Source: Candidatus Nanopelagicaceae bacterium (GTDB taxonomy: Bacteria > Actinomycetota > Actinomycetes > Nanopelagicales > Nanopelagicaceae). Taken from it: a stretch of 43,670 nucleotides of DNA. The notes beneath the pieces are model-generated. The model was given only the letters and a program-made list of their open reading frames with translations, was not told where the DNA came from and searched no databases. The DNA is taken from positions 1-43,670 of the forward strand of contig CANGLK010000009.1 in NCBI GenBank assembly GCA_947454735.1, in the 5' to 3' direction. The position numbers and the translations under genes are program-made. This document shows, piece after piece, positions 6,437 through 13,660 of this stretch. Each line of letters opens with the position of its first letter. Position 1 is the stretch's first letter.

Positions 6437-7969
6437 ATGGCAACGAAGAAAGCCGCGGCAACCACTAAGACCGCAAAAGGTAAAGCGACAGGTCCTAAGC
6501 CGGGAGAATTCCCAGGCAAGATCGTCGATATTGATGTCTCCTCAGAGATGTCAGAGTCATTCCTTGAATATGCATACTCAGTTATCTACTCTCGCGCGCT
6601 TCCAGATGCTCGCGATGGTTTGAAGCCGGTACACCGCCGCATCCTTCACCAGATGGCAGATATGGGTCTTCGCCCAGATCGTGGCCATGTGAAATCTGCA
6701 CGTGTTGTCGGTGAGGTTATGGGTAAGTTGCACCCGCACGGTGACTCAGCAATTTATGACGCGCTCGTACGTATGGCTCAATCATTTTCAATGCAGCTTC
6801 CACTCATCGATGGCCACGGAAACTTTGGCTCGCTCGATGCAGGTCCCGCAGCGATGCGTTATACAGAGGCGCGCCTTGCAGCTGCTGCAATGACGATGGT
6901 TGCTGAATCTGATGAGAACACAGTCGACTTCGGCCCAAACTATGACGGTCAGCTTCAAGAGCCACTCGTACTTCCTGCAGCCTTTCCTAACCTTCTCGTC
7001 AACGGCTCTTCAGGAATCGCTGTCGGTATGGCAACAAATATGGCTCCCCATAACTTGGGTGAAGTGATTGCAGCGACAAAGTTCTTGATTGATAACCCAA
7101 AGGCGACTTTGAATCAATTGATGAAGCATGTTCCTGGACCTGACTTCCCAACAGGCGGCGAGCTCGTTGGCGCAGATGGAATCCGTGAAGCGTATGCAAC
7201 AGGTAAGGGCTCATTTAAGGTCCGCGCAACTGTTGAGATCAGCAAGGTGACTTCTCGCAAGATGGGAATCGTCATCAAGGAGCTTCCATTTAATATCGGT
7301 CCTGAGAAAGTTGTTGAGCGCATTGCAGATCTTGCAAAGGCGAAGAAGATTCAGGGGATCTCAGACATCGTCGATCTCACAGATGGCCAGACAGGCACCA
7401 ACGTTGTCATTGAGTTGAAGAATGGCTTTGAACCAGAGGCAGTTCTTGAGCAGCTCTACAAGCTCACTCCAATGGAGGATGGCTTTGCTATCAACGCTGT
7501 GGCACTTGTAAAGGGTCGCCCACAGACACTTGGTCTCAAGGAGCTCTTGCAGGTCTTTATCGAGCACCGTATTGAGGTTGTTCGTCGCCGTTCAGAATTT
7601 CGTAAGGCAAAGGCTGAAGATCGCCTCTCATTGGTCGACGGTCTCCTCAAGGCGATTATCGATATTGATAAGGTCATCAAGATCATTCGTGGCTCAGATG
7701 ATGCATCTGCGGCTAAAGAGGCGCTCATTAAGGGCTTTAAGCTCAATGATCAGCAGGCCACTTATATCCTCGATATGCCACTTCGCCGTCTAACAAAGAT
7801 GAGCAAGCTCGAACTTGAGAGCGAATCGAAGGAACTCAAGGCAACAATCGCTGCTTTGACCACACTTTTGAAGTCTGAAGAAGCGATGCGCAAGCAGGTT
7901 TCTGATGAACTTACAGCAGTTTCGAAGGCGTACGCAGTACCGCGTCGCACTCGTCTTGCAAGTGCGTAA
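6437..7969 (+). CDS. parC: DNA topoisomerase IV subunit A lacking the C-terminal propeller domain
   Basis: 510 aa, against about 750-850 aa for typical ParC/GyrA. A basic, Lys/Ala-rich tail (1-25) precedes a complete breakage-reunion domain: YSVIYSRALPDARDGLKPVHRRIL near 47-70, GKLHPHGDSAIYDALVRMAQ (quinolone-resistance region, Ser104), and the active-site Tyr142 in AMRYTEARL. The coiled-coil arm and gate region (IEHRIEVVRRRSEFRKAKAEDRL, then LKAIIDIDKVIKIIR) are also intact. The protein ends at VPRRTRLASA, where the first blade of the C-terminal beta-propeller normally begins; the stop TAA is followed 9 nt later by the ABC-F start, so no remnant of the domain exists here. The subunit should still pair with ParE (9636-11741) to pass DNA strands, but without the DNA-wrapping domain. 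GyrA is an alternative name; nearby parE and actinobacterial synteny favour ParC. Confidence 0.88.
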   Translation: MATKKAAATTKTAKGKATGPKPGEFPGKIVDIDVSSEMSESFLEYAYSVIYSRALPDARDGLKPVHRRILHQMADMGLRPDRGHVKSARVVGEVMGKLHPHGDSAIYDALVRMAQSFSMQLPLIDGHGNFGSLDAGPAAMRYTEARLAAAAMTMVAESDENTVDFGPNYDGQLQEPLVLPAAFPNLLVNGSSGIAVGMATNMAPHNLGEVIAATKFLIDNPKATLNQLMKHVPGPDFPTGGELVGADGIREAYATGKGSFKVRATVEISKVTSRKMGIVIKELPFNIGPEKVVERIADLAKAKKIQGISDIVDLTDGQTGTNVVIELKNGFEPEAVLEQLYKLTPMEDGFAINAVALVKGRPQTLGLKELLQVFIEHRIEVVRRRSEFRKAKAEDRLSLVDGLLKAIIDIDKVIKIIRGSDDASAAKEALIKGFKLNDQQATYILDMPLRRLTKMSKLELESESKELKATIAALTTLLKSEEAMRKQVSDELTAVSKAYAVPRRTRLASA

Positions 7970-7978
7970 ACTGCACCA

Positions 7979-9577
7979 GTGATTTCAACCTCTGCACTCG
8001 AACTCCGCGCTGGCGCACGCCTTCTCGTAAGTGGCGTAAACATCCGCGTCAATAGCGGGGACCGCGTCGGCTTCGTGGGCCGTAATGGTGCCGGTAAATC
8101 AACTCTTGCAAAGGTCCTTGCCGGTGAGAATCTACCTGCAGGTGGCGGCGTTCAGCGCACAGGAAAGATTGGTTATCTCCCCCAGGATCCTCGCACCGGT
8201 GAAGATCAAGGAACAGCGCTCGATCGCATCCTGTCGGCACGTGGCCTTGATGAGATTGCAAAGCGCATGACAGCAGTCGAACATGAACTATCAACTACTG
8301 AAGGCGAAGAGCTAGAGAAGGCTCTTGAGCGCTACACCCGTGTTGATGCAGAGTTCAATGCAGCAGGTGGATATGCAGCAACATCTGAGGCAGAGGCGAT
8401 CGCTTCATCACTCGGTGTCTCTGAAGATGTTTTCCATAATGAGATTGCAACGCTCTCTGGTGGTCAGCGCCGACGTATCGAACTCGCCCGTATTCTCTTC
8501 TCTGGCGCAGAGACACTACTTCTCGATGAGCCAACGAACCACCTCGATGCTGATTCAATTATCTGGCTCCGTAACTACCTGACTAACTATGCGGGTGGAC
8601 TTGTCATCATCTCTCACGATGTGAATTTGATTGAGACTGTTGTCAATAAAGTTTTCTACATCGATGCCAACCGCAATGTGATCGACGTCTACAACATGGG
8701 TTGGAAGCAATACCTCTTGCAGCGTGAAGCAGATGAGCATCGCCGTAAGAAGGAGCGCGCCAATGCAGAAAAGCGTGCAGAGATTTTGCAGAAGCAGGGC
8801 GAGAAGATGCGTGCAAAGGCTTCGAAGGCAACTGCCGCGCAGGGAATGCTCCGTCGCGCTGAGAAGCTTCGTTCATCACTGGATGATGTGCGTGTGGCCG
8901 ATAAGGTTGCAAAGCTTCGCTTCCCAACTCCTGCTCCATGTGGCAAGACTCCCCTTTCAGGTGAAGAGCTCTCAAAGAACTACGGATCTCTTGAAATCTT
9001 TACCGATGTTTCATGTGTAATTGATAAGGGCTCTCGTGTTGTGATTCTCGGCCTTAACGGTGCTGGAAAGACAACGCTCCTTCGCATCCTTGCAGGTGAA
9101 CTTGAATCAGATACCGGCAAGGTTGAAGCTGGACATGGATTGAAGATTGGTTACTACGCGCAGGAGCACGAATCTCTCGACTTCGAGCGCACAATCCTTG
9201 AGAACATGATGTCTGCAACCCCTGATATCCGTGAGCCAGAGGCTCGCAATGTTCTAGGTTCATTCCTCTTTGCAGGCGATGATGTTCATAAGCCGGTAAA
9301 GGTTCTCTCAGGCGGAGAGCGAACACGCCTTGCCCTCGCAACGATCGTTGTATCTGGCGCGAATGTCCTCTTGCTCGATGAGCCTACAAATAACCTTGAT
9401 CCAGCATCTCGTGAAGAGATCCTTGCAGCTCTCGGTGAATACCAGGGCTCAGTTGTCATGGTCTCTCACGATGAGGGCGCAGTTCAGGCCCTTAAGCCAG
9501 AGCGCGTCATCTTGTTGCCTGATGGTGATGAAGATATTTGGAAGGATGAGTATTTCGATCTCGTCTCTATCGACTAA
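7979..9577 (+). CDS. ABC-F family ATPase (translation-associated type)
   Basis: 532 aa with two ABC cassettes and no transmembrane domain. Cassette 1 has GRNGAGKST near residues 35-43, LSGGQRRRIELAR and LLLDEPTNHLD. A charged linker rich in Arg/Lys/Glu (about 240-300, READEHRRKKERANAEKRA) follows. Cassette 2 has GLNGAGKTT, LSGGERTRLALA and LLLDEPTNNLD. ABC-F proteins bind the ribosome near the E-site and modulate translation or protect from antibiotics; the specific subtype (EttA, Uup or YdiF-like) is not decided. The start is GTG at 7979, 9 nt after the parC stop, so both genes probably share a transcript. It ends before a strong bidirectional terminator. Confidence 0.9.
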   Translation: MISTSALELRAGARLLVSGVNIRVNSGDRVGFVGRNGAGKSTLAKVLAGENLPAGGGVQRTGKIGYLPQDPRTGEDQGTALDRILSARGLDEIAKRMTAVEHELSTTEGEELEKALERYTRVDAEFNAAGGYAATSEAEAIASSLGVSEDVFHNEIATLSGGQRRRIELARILFSGAETLLLDEPTNHLDADSIIWLRNYLTNYAGGLVIISHDVNLIETVVNKVFYIDANRNVIDVYNMGWKQYLLQREADEHRRKKERANAEKRAEILQKQGEKMRAKASKATAAQGMLRRAEKLRSSLDDVRVADKVAKLRFPTPAPCGKTPLSGEELSKNYGSLEIFTDVSCVIDKGSRVVILGLNGAGKTTLLRILAGELESDTGKVEAGHGLKIGYYAQEHESLDFERTILENMMSATPDIREPEARNVLGSFLFAGDDVHKPVKVLSGGERTRLALATIVVSGANVLLLDEPTNNLDPASREEILAALGEYQGSVVMVSHDEGAVQALKPERVILLPDGDEDIWKDEYFDLVSID

Positions 9578-9590
9578 TTCTTGGAAGCAT

Positions 9591-9626
9591 AAGAAAAGCC
9601 CCGCCGGCATCAGCGGGGCTTTTCTT
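9591..9626. terminator. Bidirectional rho-independent terminator
   Basis: A perfect 14-bp stem: left arm 9591-9604, loop 9605-9612, right arm 9613-9626. The GC core is GCCCCGC/GCGGGGC, flanked by AAGAAAA and TTTTCTT, so it gives a U-tract on either strand. It sits between the convergent ABC-F gene (stop 9577) and parE (stop 9636) and can serve both. Confidence 0.93.
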
Positions 9627-9635
9627 ATTTAAGAT

Positions 9636-11741
9636 TTAAGCGTCGATTGAATCGCGATCGATCTCAGCGTTAGCGATGAACTCCTTGCGAGGGGCAACCT
9701 CTGAACCCATAAGAAGTTCAAACATCGCCTCAGCTGCAGCAGCGTCTGTCACGGTAATGCGACGAAGTGTGCGGACATCTGGATCCATCGTAGTTTCACG
9801 GAGCTGATCTGCATCCATCTCACCAAGACCCTTGTAGCGCTGAATCGGTTCTTTCCAACGCTTGCCATTCTTTGCAAGGTCAGCAGTTACCTTCTTCATC
9901 TCATCATCTGAGTATGTGTAGATGTAATTGCCCTTCTTACCGCCGCCACCCATGACCTCAATACGGTGCAATGGTGGAATAGCAGCAAAGACGCGACCGG
10001 CATCAATGAGTGGACGCATGTAGCGATACATCAATGTAAGGAGCAAGCAACGGATATGTGCACCATCAACGTCAGCATCTGACATGAGGATGACGCGACC
10101 GTATCGTGCATCATCGAGCTCAAATGACTTTCCAGAACCAGCACCGATTACCTGAATAATCGATCCACATTCCTTGTCATCGAGCATCTGTGAAAGTGAT
10201 GCCTTCTGGACGTTCAAAATCTTTCCGCGGATTGGAAGGATCGCCTGGAACTCAGAGTTACGAGCTGCCTTTGTAGTACCGAGCGCTGAGTCACCCTCAA
10301 CGATGAAGAGCTCGGTACGAGTGACATCCTCTGAACGGCAATCTGAGAGCTTTGTAGGAAGCGCTGAAGATTCAAGCGCGTTCTTACGGCGCTGGAGGTC
10401 CTTATGAGTACGAGCGCTAATACGTGTACGTGATGCGCCAGCAACCTTCTCCATAATCAACTTGCCGTTCGCCTTATCGATGCGGCGAGAAGTTGCGAAG
10501 AATTCCTTCAACTTATCGGCAACGACTGTGCTGACAATCTTTGTTGCAGCAGCTGTTCCGAGAACTTCCTTCGTCTGTCCTTCGAATTGAGGCTCTGACA
10601 TGCGGACTGTGACGACCGCTGTAATGCCTTCCATAACGTCATCCTTGATGACATCTGCCTCGTTCTTCTTCAAGATACCTGCGCTGCGCATAGCCTCATT
10701 AAATGACTTGGTGATTGCGCGCTCAAAGCCCTGAAGGTGAGTTCCACCCTTAGGTGTTGCAATGATGTTTACGAAGGAACGGATTGTTGAATCAAATCCA
10801 TCGCCCCACTTCATCGCAATATCAACTTCCATATCGCGCTCGACCTCAGTCGAGACCATGTGGCCCTTATCGTCGAGAACAGGAACTGTCTCTTGATAAT
10901 GACCAGTGCCGTAGATGCGAATGACATCGCCTACTGGCTGATCAGGCTGCAAGAAATCGCAGTACTCAGAGATTCCGCCCTTATGGAAGAAGGTCTGTGT
11001 TGTCTTCTCTTTTGTGCGGTTATCGTTAACAGTCAATGAGAGACCAGGAACCAAGAATGATGTCTGGCGTGCACGTGCGTAGATATCTTCGATATCAAGT
11101 GATGCATCCTTAAGGAAGATCTGCTTATCTGACCACCACTTAACGCGGGTACCGGTTACCTTGGCAGAGACTTTTCCAATTGTGCGAAGACCTGATTGCT
11201 CGGTGAATGCAGCCTTAGGTCCATCGCCATCAAAGATGCCTGGTGTTCCGCGCTTAAATGACATCCAGTAAATCTTGCCGTTACGGTCAACTTCGACATC
11301 AAGGCGCTCTGCGAGAGCGTTAACAACAGATGCGCCTACGCCGTGAAGTCCACCAGATGCTGCATATGAGCCTCCGCCGAACTTTCCACCTGCGTGAAGC
11401 TTTGTTAGTACGACCTCAACACCTGTCAGACCCGTCTTAGGTTCCTTATCGACAGGAATTCCGCGGCCATCATCGTGAACCTCAACAGAGCCATCGGCTT
11501 CGAGGTTAATCTCAATCTTCTTACAGTGGCCTGCAAGGGACTCATCTACTGCGTTATCGATGATCTCCCAGAGGCAGTGCATGAGTCCTCGTGAGTCGGT
11601 AGAACCGATATACATACCTGGGCGCTTGCGAACGGCATCAAGGCCCTCAAGGACCGCTAGGTCCTTTGCGGTATAGCTGTTCTTATCATCTGTCGCTGTT
11701 GGGGCTGGAGCGTCAAAATTCAACTCATCATTGGCAGTCAC
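9636..11741 (-). CDS. parE: DNA topoisomerase IV subunit B
   Basis: 701 aa, full length for a type IIA topoisomerase B subunit. The GHKL ATPase domain shows RKRPGMYIGSTD near 38-49, EIIDNAVDE near 58-66, DDGRGIPVD near 90-98 and GGLHGVGASVVNAL near 130-143. The transducer domain follows, then a TOPRIM domain with FIVEGDSALG and ILMSDADVDGAHIRC carrying the metal-binding acidic residues, and a C-terminal KEFIANAEIDRDSIDA end. It supplies ATP hydrolysis for strand passage by the ParC partner encoded nearby on the opposite strand. The start is GTG at 11741; TAATCT on the minus strand (11755-11750) lies 8 nt upstream, suggesting a leaderless message. GyrB is the alternative; adjacency to DUF7455, sigA and parC supports ParE. 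Confidence 0.92.
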   Translation of the reverse strand: MTANDELNFDAPAPTATDDKNSYTAKDLAVLEGLDAVRKRPGMYIGSTDSRGLMHCLWEIIDNAVDESLAGHCKKIEINLEADGSVEVHDDGRGIPVDKEPKTGLTGVEVVLTKLHAGGKFGGGSYAASGGLHGVGASVVNALAERLDVEVDRNGKIYWMSFKRGTPGIFDGDGPKAAFTEQSGLRTIGKVSAKVTGTRVKWWSDKQIFLKDASLDIEDIYARARQTSFLVPGLSLTVNDNRTKEKTTQTFFHKGGISEYCDFLQPDQPVGDVIRIYGTGHYQETVPVLDDKGHMVSTEVERDMEVDIAMKWGDGFDSTIRSFVNIIATPKGGTHLQGFERAITKSFNEAMRSAGILKKNEADVIKDDVMEGITAVVTVRMSEPQFEGQTKEVLGTAAATKIVSTVVADKLKEFFATSRRIDKANGKLIMEKVAGASRTRISARTHKDLQRRKNALESSALPTKLSDCRSEDVTRTELFIVEGDSALGTTKAARNSEFQAILPIRGKILNVQKASLSQMLDDKECGSIIQVIGAGSGKSFELDDARYGRVILMSDADVDGAHIRCLLLTLMYRYMRPLIDAGRVFAAIPPLHRIEVMGGGGKKGNYIYTYSDDEMKKVTADLAKNGKRWKEPIQRYKGLGEMDADQLRETTMDPDVRTLRRITVTDAAAAEAMFELLMGSEVAPRKEFIANAEIDRDSIDA

Positions 11742-11749
11742 GGTGGGAA

Positions 11750-11755
11750 AGATTA
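11750..11755 (-). promoter_or_regulatory. -10 element of parE
   Basis: TAATCT on the minus strand, 8 nt before the GTG start at 11741, with no Shine-Dalgarno. The same hexamer precedes two other genes (starts 18787 and 21921) at 7 and 6 nt. Confidence 0.4.
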
Positions 11756-11887
11756 GCTAGCGAATGGTTTGCAATCAGTTAAGCGCGCCGAGATGTATCT
11801 CATATAGTGATAGATATAGATAAATAGATGAGATTTTCCCTCAATTAGACGGGCGGGGAATAAAAGTAACTGGCATGATGTTCCAGT

Positions 11888-11913
11888 ATCAGAGGGAATA
11901 AACCCCCTCTGAT
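11888..11913 (+). other. Hairpin in the leader of the DUF7455 gene
   Basis: ATCAGAGGG (11888-11896) and CCCTCTGAT (11905-11913) form a perfect 9-bp stem with an 8-nt loop, 30 nt upstream of the DUF7455 start at 11944. It is followed by TGTTATT rather than a clean T-tract, so it may be a weak attenuator, an RNA-stability element, or a DNA-binding palindrome. The rest of the 202-bp intergenic space (11742-11943) is AT-rich and probably holds the plus-strand promoter, which I could not place confidently. Confidence 0.45.
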
Positions 11914-11943
11914 TGTTATTAACCGGACCGAACGGAGAGCGCG

Positions 11944-12153
11944 ATGACCGAGCAAGTACTACTCGAATCCACACCCCTCAATGCCCTAGACCGCTGCGAT
12001 CGTTGTGGCGCACAGGCCTATGTCCGTGCCGTCCTGGCAACTGGTGGCGAACTCATGTTCTGCGCACACCACGGTAAGGAATATGCCGAGAAGCTTGCAG
12101 CAGTGGCAGTCAAGATCCAGGACGAGACAGAGCGTCTGGTTGAGAGTAAGTAA
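11944..12153 (+). CDS. DUF7455 family small zinc-ribbon-like protein
   Basis: 69 aa. It contains DRCDRCGAQAYVRAVLATGG near residues 18-37 and FCAHHGKEYAEKL near 39-51; CxxC plus CAHH gives a likely single zinc site. The end is AVKIQDETERLVESK. The family is widespread in actinobacteria and commonly lies next to parE and the principal sigma factor gene, as here; its function is unknown to me. The start is supported by a GGAG Shine-Dalgarno 6 nt upstream (GGAGAGCGCGATG), which sets it apart from the leaderless neighbours. Single-gene unit, divergent from parE and followed by its own terminator. Confidence 0.85.
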   Translation: MTEQVLLESTPLNALDRCDRCGAQAYVRAVLATGGELMFCAHHGKEYAEKLAAVAVKIQDETERLVESK

Positions 12154-12168
12154 ATTAAAGAATTAATT

Positions 12169-12201
12169 GAACAGGCACTCGCGTCTAGCGGGTGCCTGTT
12201 C
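12169..12201. terminator. Bidirectional terminator between DUF7455 and the glycine-rich protein gene
   Basis: A 14-bp stem with one mismatch (wobble): left arm GAACAGGCACTCGC (12169-12182), right arm GCGGGTGCCTGTTC (12188-12201), loop of 5 nt, followed by TCTTTCC on the plus strand. The stop codon of the convergent glycine-rich gene (12185-12187) lies in the loop. Confidence 0.78.
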
Positions 12202-13456
12202 TCTTTCCTACTGCAATCAATAAAGTTTGAGATGTATTGAGGATGGCGTTCAACGGCCCTATCGTGGCGTAAATCCTCACTGACTTTTGGACCGTAGGTT
12301 TCCAGGAACACGTTTTAACGCCTACGGATGCACTCAAATTAATGCAACCAGCAATCTTCTTGCCATCTGCGTAGAAAGTGATTTTCCCAGCTTGATCAAT
12401 GGAAACTTGGAGTGAAAAATTTAGACCTTTGTATGCGACATTCTGTCCACTTGATGATGTGAGAGTTATTGAAGGTGGCGCAACCGCACTGATTGTCACG
12501 TATCCACTTACATTTTCTGCCACTGCATCTACCGTTGTTACTCTATTTACATTAAGGCCGTTAGAAAAGTAGGAGCCTCCTCCACCACCAGAAGCGCCGC
12601 CGGCATTGTCGCCACCGCCACCACCTGAGTAACCACCGCCACCACCAGCTCCGCCACCAACGCCTTTACCTGCCGCTGCGCCACCGCCGCCGAATCCACC
12701 AGCGATTGCAGAGCTTGGACTCGTAGTGCCTGCTGCTGCGCCACTTCCGCCATTTATAAAAGCTGAACCTCCGCTGTTATCCCAGAAAGTATTTCTTGTT
12801 CCATCGGTGAGAAATCCCCCGCCACCGCCACCGCCGTTGGATGACGTTGCAACGGCTCCACCAGAGCCGTTCGTACCGCCGGCACCACTTCCATTCGGAT
12901 CGACCGTTCCACTTCCATTGTTTCCGGAGTTAGTGATCGAGGCGTGTGCAACAGCATTCTGCGAGAGGCCCGACTCCGTTCCACCGCCACCTCCGGCGAT
13001 AATCAAGATTGATGCATTGGTTGTAAATGGAGACCGAATCACAAATGTTCCACCGCCACCAGCATTAGCGTTGACTGCAGAAGAGGCAGGTGTTTGGCCG
13101 ACCAGGATACGAATAACTTCACCTTCAGTAAGGTTAAAGGTATCGGCTACTCGCGCACCTCCGCCGCCATATGCGCCTCCACCGCCTGCTCCGTAAGCAT
13201 CAATGTAGTAACGGCCCGTCGCCGGGACTGTCCAATACTGAATACCGCTGGCAACTGTGTAGTTCGAACTATCTTCATCCCAAACTGTTGTGTAGGAAGA
13301 ACGACAAGTTGTCTGCGACGGTCCAGTTGGACCTGTCGTTCCACATGAAGTGAATGTGTGACTCGTGAATGAATATAGGGCGGCATGAGCGGACGGAACA
13401 AGTAGTGTGGAAATGGCAACACATCCAGCTGTAACTAATCCGAATGCTTTTTTCAC
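12185..13456 (-). CDS. Secreted glycine-rich protein with ALK-type Gly-rich domain (PF12810-like)
   Basis: 423 aa. A Sec signal peptide (1-25: MKKAFGLVTAGCVAISTLL, cleavage after AHA) is followed by FTSCGTTGPTGPSQTTC and GIQYWTVPATGRYYIDAYGAGGGG. This order is typical of the glycine-rich domain shared with the extracellular part of the receptor kinase ALK. Residues about 90-320 hold many GGGG runs separated by short beta-strand-like segments. The C-terminal 90 residues (APPSITLTSSSGQ to the end) look like an Ig-like domain with two Cys (GCINLS, KTCSW). There is no membrane anchor or sorting signal, so it is probably released or held non-covalently at the surface. Start is GTG at 13456, 6 nt after the CDGSH gene stop, so it is likely in the sigA transcript. 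The role is unknown; adhesion or matrix is a guess. Confidence 0.72.
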   Translation of the reverse strand: MKKAFGLVTAGCVAISTLLVPSAHAALYSFTSHTFTSCGTTGPTGPSQTTCRSSYTTVWDEDSSNYTVASGIQYWTVPATGRYYIDAYGAGGGGAYGGGGARVADTFNLTEGEVIRILVGQTPASSAVNANAGGGGTFVIRSPFTTNASILIIAGGGGGTESGLSQNAVAHASITNSGNNGSGTVDPNGSGAGGTNGSGGAVATSSNGGGGGGGFLTDGTRNTFWDNSGGSAFINGGSGAAAGTTSPSSAIAGGFGGGGAAAGKGVGGGAGGGGGYSGGGGGDNAGGASGGGGGSYFSNGLNVNRVTTVDAVAENVSGYVTISAVAPPSITLTSSSGQNVAYKGLNFSLQVSIDQAGKITFYADGKKIAGCINLSASVGVKTCSWKPTVQKSVRIYATIGPLNAILNTSQTLLIAVGKRTGTR

Positions 13457-13462
13457 GTCTGT

Positions 13463-13651
13463 CTAACCTTGCGTTATCGCTTTATGCGAGCCATCACAGA
13501 AAGGCTTATCTTTCGAGAGTCCACATCCGCAGAACTTTGGGTTTTCTACGGTGCTGGTGGTGTTGCCATCAGCATCGACAAAATCCACTGTTCCGGTGAT
13601 GCGGATAGATCCGCTCTTCGGATTAACGAATACCTTGACGTTCTCGCTCAT
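13463..13651 (-). CDS. CDGSH iron-sulfur domain protein
   Basis: 62 aa. The C-terminal half has the full CDGSH signature CGCGLSKDKPFCDGSH (C-x-C-x2-S-x3-P-x-C-D-G-x-H) that binds a [2Fe-2S] cluster through three Cys and one His. The N-terminal half is a short beta-rich segment (VKVFVNPKSGSIRITGTVDF). No membrane anchor is present, unlike mitochondrial mitoNEET. Bacterial members are small cytoplasmic redox or cluster-carrier proteins. It begins 9 nt after the sigA stop codon and is probably co-transcribed with it. Confidence 0.9.
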   Translation of the reverse strand: MSENVKVFVNPKSGSIRITGTVDFVDADGNTTSTVENPKFCGCGLSKDKPFCDGSHKAITQG

Positions 13652-13660
13652 CTTTATGGC

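Noticed and set aside
6437-11741. Naming the pair gyrA/gyrB
   Set aside because: The neighbourhood with DUF7455 and sigA, and the separation on opposite strands away from dnaA/recF-type genes, fits ParC/ParE better; a full-genome check for gyrAB would settle it.
12600-13190. Repetitive tract considered as CRISPR or minisatellite
   Set aside because: Repeats are Gly codons in a coding frame with irregular spacing; there are no constant repeats with unique spacers.
12726-13196. 156-codon Pro-rich open frame on the plus strand
   Set aside because: Complement of the glycine-rich secreted protein gene; runs of Pro simply mirror Gly codons.
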